This document shows positions 45,801 through 47,450 of a stretch of 47,450 bases of DNA, one piece after another. A model generated the notes under the pieces. It was not told the origin of the DNA, searched no databases, and saw nothing but the letters and a program-made list of their open reading frames with translations. Position numbers and translations under genes: made by a program. Positions within the stretch are counted from its first letter, which is position 1. Every line of letters begins with the position of its first letter. The stretch is from Bacteroidia bacterium (lineage in GTDB: Bacteria > Bacteroidota > Bacteroidia > SpSt-205), in contig JANWZJ010000003.1 in the NCBI GenBank assembly GCA_025054525.1, forward strand, positions 35,072 through 82,521. Reading direction: 5' to 3'.

Positions 45801-46506
45801 GAACTGATCCAAAAGCACTAGGCAGCACAACAACTCCATCAGTATTAGCATCCTGAGTGCAAAGGGGACCGTCCCCCGGCATTCCTAACAACCCCGTAAG
45901 ATCAGGAAACTGTGCATATCCCAGAATACCCCCACTCATCTGCACGACCCATATATTGAAGTAGCGCTCGGGGTCCCACTGAGTAGCGGGCTTGATGGAG
46001 GCTTGGATGGTGGGGGTATTATACGGAGGGGGACTAGTCAAGCCGGATATACTATTCCAAGCCACACGGTTGATACCATCCGTGGGATTGCCATTTGGAT
46101 CCCTCTTAGCTAAAACAAACTCTATGCGAGTATCGGCTCCTCGGGGGTCATCATTCCAACCAGGCGTCCCTAGCTTGCGCCGAAAATCTTCATTCAAAAC
46201 CTCAATCTGGTGAAGGATATTAGCGGTAGGAATATTATCTCCCGAACCTACTGCCCCACCGCTATGAATTACATGAACTACCACAGGAATCCTGTACACA
46301 CCACCGATAGTGCGAGAGGCTTCGTACAGGGCTTTGGCTCGGTCTACCTTCTGACGCATCAAGGGCTCATAGTCGTCCATGGAGGGCCAATCCGGATATT
46401 GCGCCCGCATTAGGCTATCTACCTCCATCGTGGCACAACGGATGAAGCGCTGCGATTGCGCCCAGACAAGCCCTACGGTCAGAATCGTAAGGAATGTAGT
46501 CCGCAT
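42820..46506 (-). CDS. Secreted M43 (cytophagalysin-like) zinc metalloprotease, multidomain, with T9SS-like C-terminal sorting domain
   Basis: Signal peptide; ATHEVGHWLGLRHTWGD (HEXXHXXGXXH), ENYMDYSDDPCFNIFT; CARDB-like and Calx-beta-like segments; C-terminal TADLPVGLYLLVWRDNAGQVLSHQKVLHLP. Confidence 0.92.
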   Translation of the reverse strand: MRTTFLTILTVGLVWAQSQRFIRCATMEVDSLMRAQYPDWPSMDDYEPLMRQKVDRAKALYEASRTIGGVYRIPVVVHVIHSGGAVGSGDNIPTANILHQIEVLNEDFRRKLGTPGWNDDPRGADTRIEFVLAKRDPNGNPTDGINRVAWNSISGLTSPPPYNTPTIQASIKPATQWDPERYFNIWVVQMSGGILGYAQFPDLTGLLGMPGDGPLCTQDANTDGVVVLPSAFGSVLKGSTGLAQPYVLGRTATHEVGHWLGLRHTWGDNSTAGECAPDDYCNDTPNCADQLYGCSLGAPSCEPGVRRMVENYMDYSDDPCFNIFTLEQALRMRITLEYAPRRRSLLTSPALIPPTTTDAALIDLPIPQDLCSGTYNIPVVLRNNGTTSLNSIPVKYRINNGPWQTQTWTGTLNPGNQVTFNLTGINFTTPGTYTFTACTDVPGDGDRSEDTTSTQFLVHNGFYPLYQDFEFGWGDQGIPPGLWRVVNPDNDCYTWRTSGCIGSSGAPTMAMYINLYSDPTAGRRDAIHSPLIDLTNAPAGVALTFDLAYWRRGAIRDDTLDIQVSTDCGITWTNLTRLRSADSLTTVTGLPPRCIPTADTQWQSRNISLDAYRGQKIRIRFVSRNGRGNCIWIDNVRVGHQPMVFWADSGQIIREELSWPLLSGDCRRYRDIEVPVRISAAPSAAVQVNVQVGPGSSAREGVDFSILTPTLTFPAGSTSPVNARIRVYDDQAIENTRLALLSLSIANGPATVAADKNPYKLWISDNDLFPPEVLIFYEDFEGGDGGFTTYAISNSTGANRWVRGNAGLPTGHSFYISRDPSATPPPYRYDTSSTSRFALASRAINTQGYTNLILSFDVRVGGQYDNGGSLRDFGRVFYTTTAPPSSTPAAAYTPILPAAGCGWGAFLCPGSNFPRTFMLAGKPDRVVRVTVPLPSGAENQPQLYLVWRWDNSANRAGVQPPIAIDNIALYGRKTPAIETNTASTRVYPGPEDSLYAYSPSNHNLILSLVNQSATDFGCLDVQIDRTGTGAVALRPGHPTSAHVTQKTYLITSTRSVTGPYAITLYYTNDEVTGYQTATGRTWDTHPSVVKTAGSITSEAMAPSPTFAMSPIRAVGTYGGGSWIRGTFSSFSGFAVGDLSSVTTMKSAMAEGFFTETPFRETLTFRAERDFGGLELQTITGSIVYQVSGSFTAGTYMLNTADLPVGLYLLVWRDNAGQVLSHQKVLHLP

Positions 46507-46554
46507 ACTACAATATTAGGGTGTATAGCCTACTATTCCAAATCTAACCCAAGG

Positions 46555-47450
46555 TTAGTATCGCCACCAGCGATATAACCCGAGCTTTCGTCGGAGAGGA
46601 GCCGTACGATAAATCCAGGACTGCCACTGAAGTTGAAGCCAGAAGCGATACAAGGCTCCCCATCCCCGTGATAAGATTTTACCGTCTTTGTCTATGTAGT
46701 AGGGCACTGCCGAGCGCCCTAATAGATGCCCATTATCCATGTAGGAAAAGTTCCTATGAACATCCGCTTGGAAGAGACTCATGAATTTTCCATACACCTC
46801 ATCAACCTTAGCAGGATTCTTCTCTTTGAGGTAGTCCATATAGTGGGTACTGGTTTCCTCTATAGGATGAAAAGTCAATACGAAGCCAGTCGCATCTATC
46901 ACAGGTATAAGCCGCAGACCCAGCTCACACATAAGCCAGTTATCCCAGAAAAACCTGCCCACTGCAAGGGGGGGAATAGCCCTATACAGTCCTTTAGGGA
47001 AAACAAACAAGTCCGCCCCTCGGGATGTAGGTAGCCTTTTTACTCTTTTGAGAGCCTCTTGCTCAAAACCTTCTTGTATCCTTAGGTTACTTAGATCGGC
47101 TAAGTAGGGCGAGGAGACAAGAAGAAAGCGTTTCCATCGCTTCTGAACTATCTGTATGGCCCGAGGGAGTATAGGAGAGATAACTATATCTGCGTTTACG
47201 TAAGCTATGATATCATATCGAGCTGCTTGTTCCCCCCGCTTAAATATATCACTTATAAGGGGTAGGCCTGAAGGTCTGCGCGCTACGTCAGGAATAAACT
47301 CTACCCCATATTGACGACATACCTCTTCTACCCCCTCCTCTTCCCCTATGTAGATAATCTGAGGGCGCGGTCGCATAAACAACCAGCTCTCAAGCGCTAA
47401 AATCTGCTGCTGGGTGATATTTGGGTCAGTAAAAGGTTTGGGGGTAGAGA
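46555..47450 (-). CDS. Glycosyltransferase-like protein, 5' truncated by window end
   Basis: Frame open through 47450 (upstream reading STPKPFTDPNITQQQILALESWLFMRPRPQIIYIGEEEG); DIIAYVNADIVISP, FFWDNWLMCELGLR. Confidence 0.65.
   Translation of the reverse strand, partial: STPKPFTDPNITQQQILALESWLFMRPRPQIIYIGEEEGVEEVCRQYGVEFIPDVARRPSGLPLISDIFKRGEQAARYDIIAYVNADIVISPILPRAIQIVQKRWKRFLLVSSPYLADLSNLRIQEGFEQEALKRVKRLPTSRGADLFVFPKGLYRAIPPLAVGRFFWDNWLMCELGLRLIPVIDATGFVLTFHPIEETSTHYMDYLKEKNPAKVDEVYGKFMSLFQADVHRNFSYMDNGHLLGRSAVPYYIDKDGKILSRGWGALYRFWLQLQWQSWIYRTAPLRRKLGLYRWWRY

Noticed and set aside
1-47450. CRISPR arrays, tandem direct repeats, tRNA/rRNA genes, IS elements
   Set aside because: No regularly spaced repeats, RNA gene signatures, transposase/integrase motifs or terminal inverted repeats recognised by reading; intergenic gaps are mostly too short for tRNA genes.

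Overview
47.45-kb window from a gene-dense bacterial chromosome, most likely a compact member of the Bacteroidota. This lineage call is an inference from the TAnnTTTG-type promoters, a T9SS-like C-terminal sorting domain, DUF2851/DUF4296/DUF5686-like proteins, a GH3-family protein and an OmpA/PD40 protein. The content is mainly housekeeping: thyA, glyS, serS, thiE, trpG/pabA-like, an NSS transporter, purN, aminotransferase, nadK, pyrR-like, lptB, thiS-thiO, rpsU-tsaD, cdaA-folP, gmk-nadD-pssA, a SpoIIE-type phosphatase and a large M43 metalloprotease. I saw no rRNA, tRNA, CRISPR array, transposase, prophage or recognisable defence island. The strongest non-obvious signal is regulatory. Nearly every gene that leads an operon has a TAnnTTTG box (Bacteroidota -7 element) ending only 3-7 nt before its start codon: 13 exact cases and 4 one-mismatch cases at the same spacing. 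This implies pervasive leaderless transcription, including rpsU, and it corrects several start codons. Four divergent intergenic regions of about 32-45 bp carry back-to-back boxes. Genes overlap heavily, including three convergent 3' overlaps of 25-56 nt and a lipoprotein signal peptide encoded inside the 3' end of a GH3 gene. Other points are a GC-rich homopolymer segment at positions 1-77 that looks like a contig-end artefact, a TrpG-like amidotransferase with HPD in place of HPE, a PurN with a diverged phosphate loop, and a few orphan proteins. All calls come from reading sequence and motifs; no database search was run.
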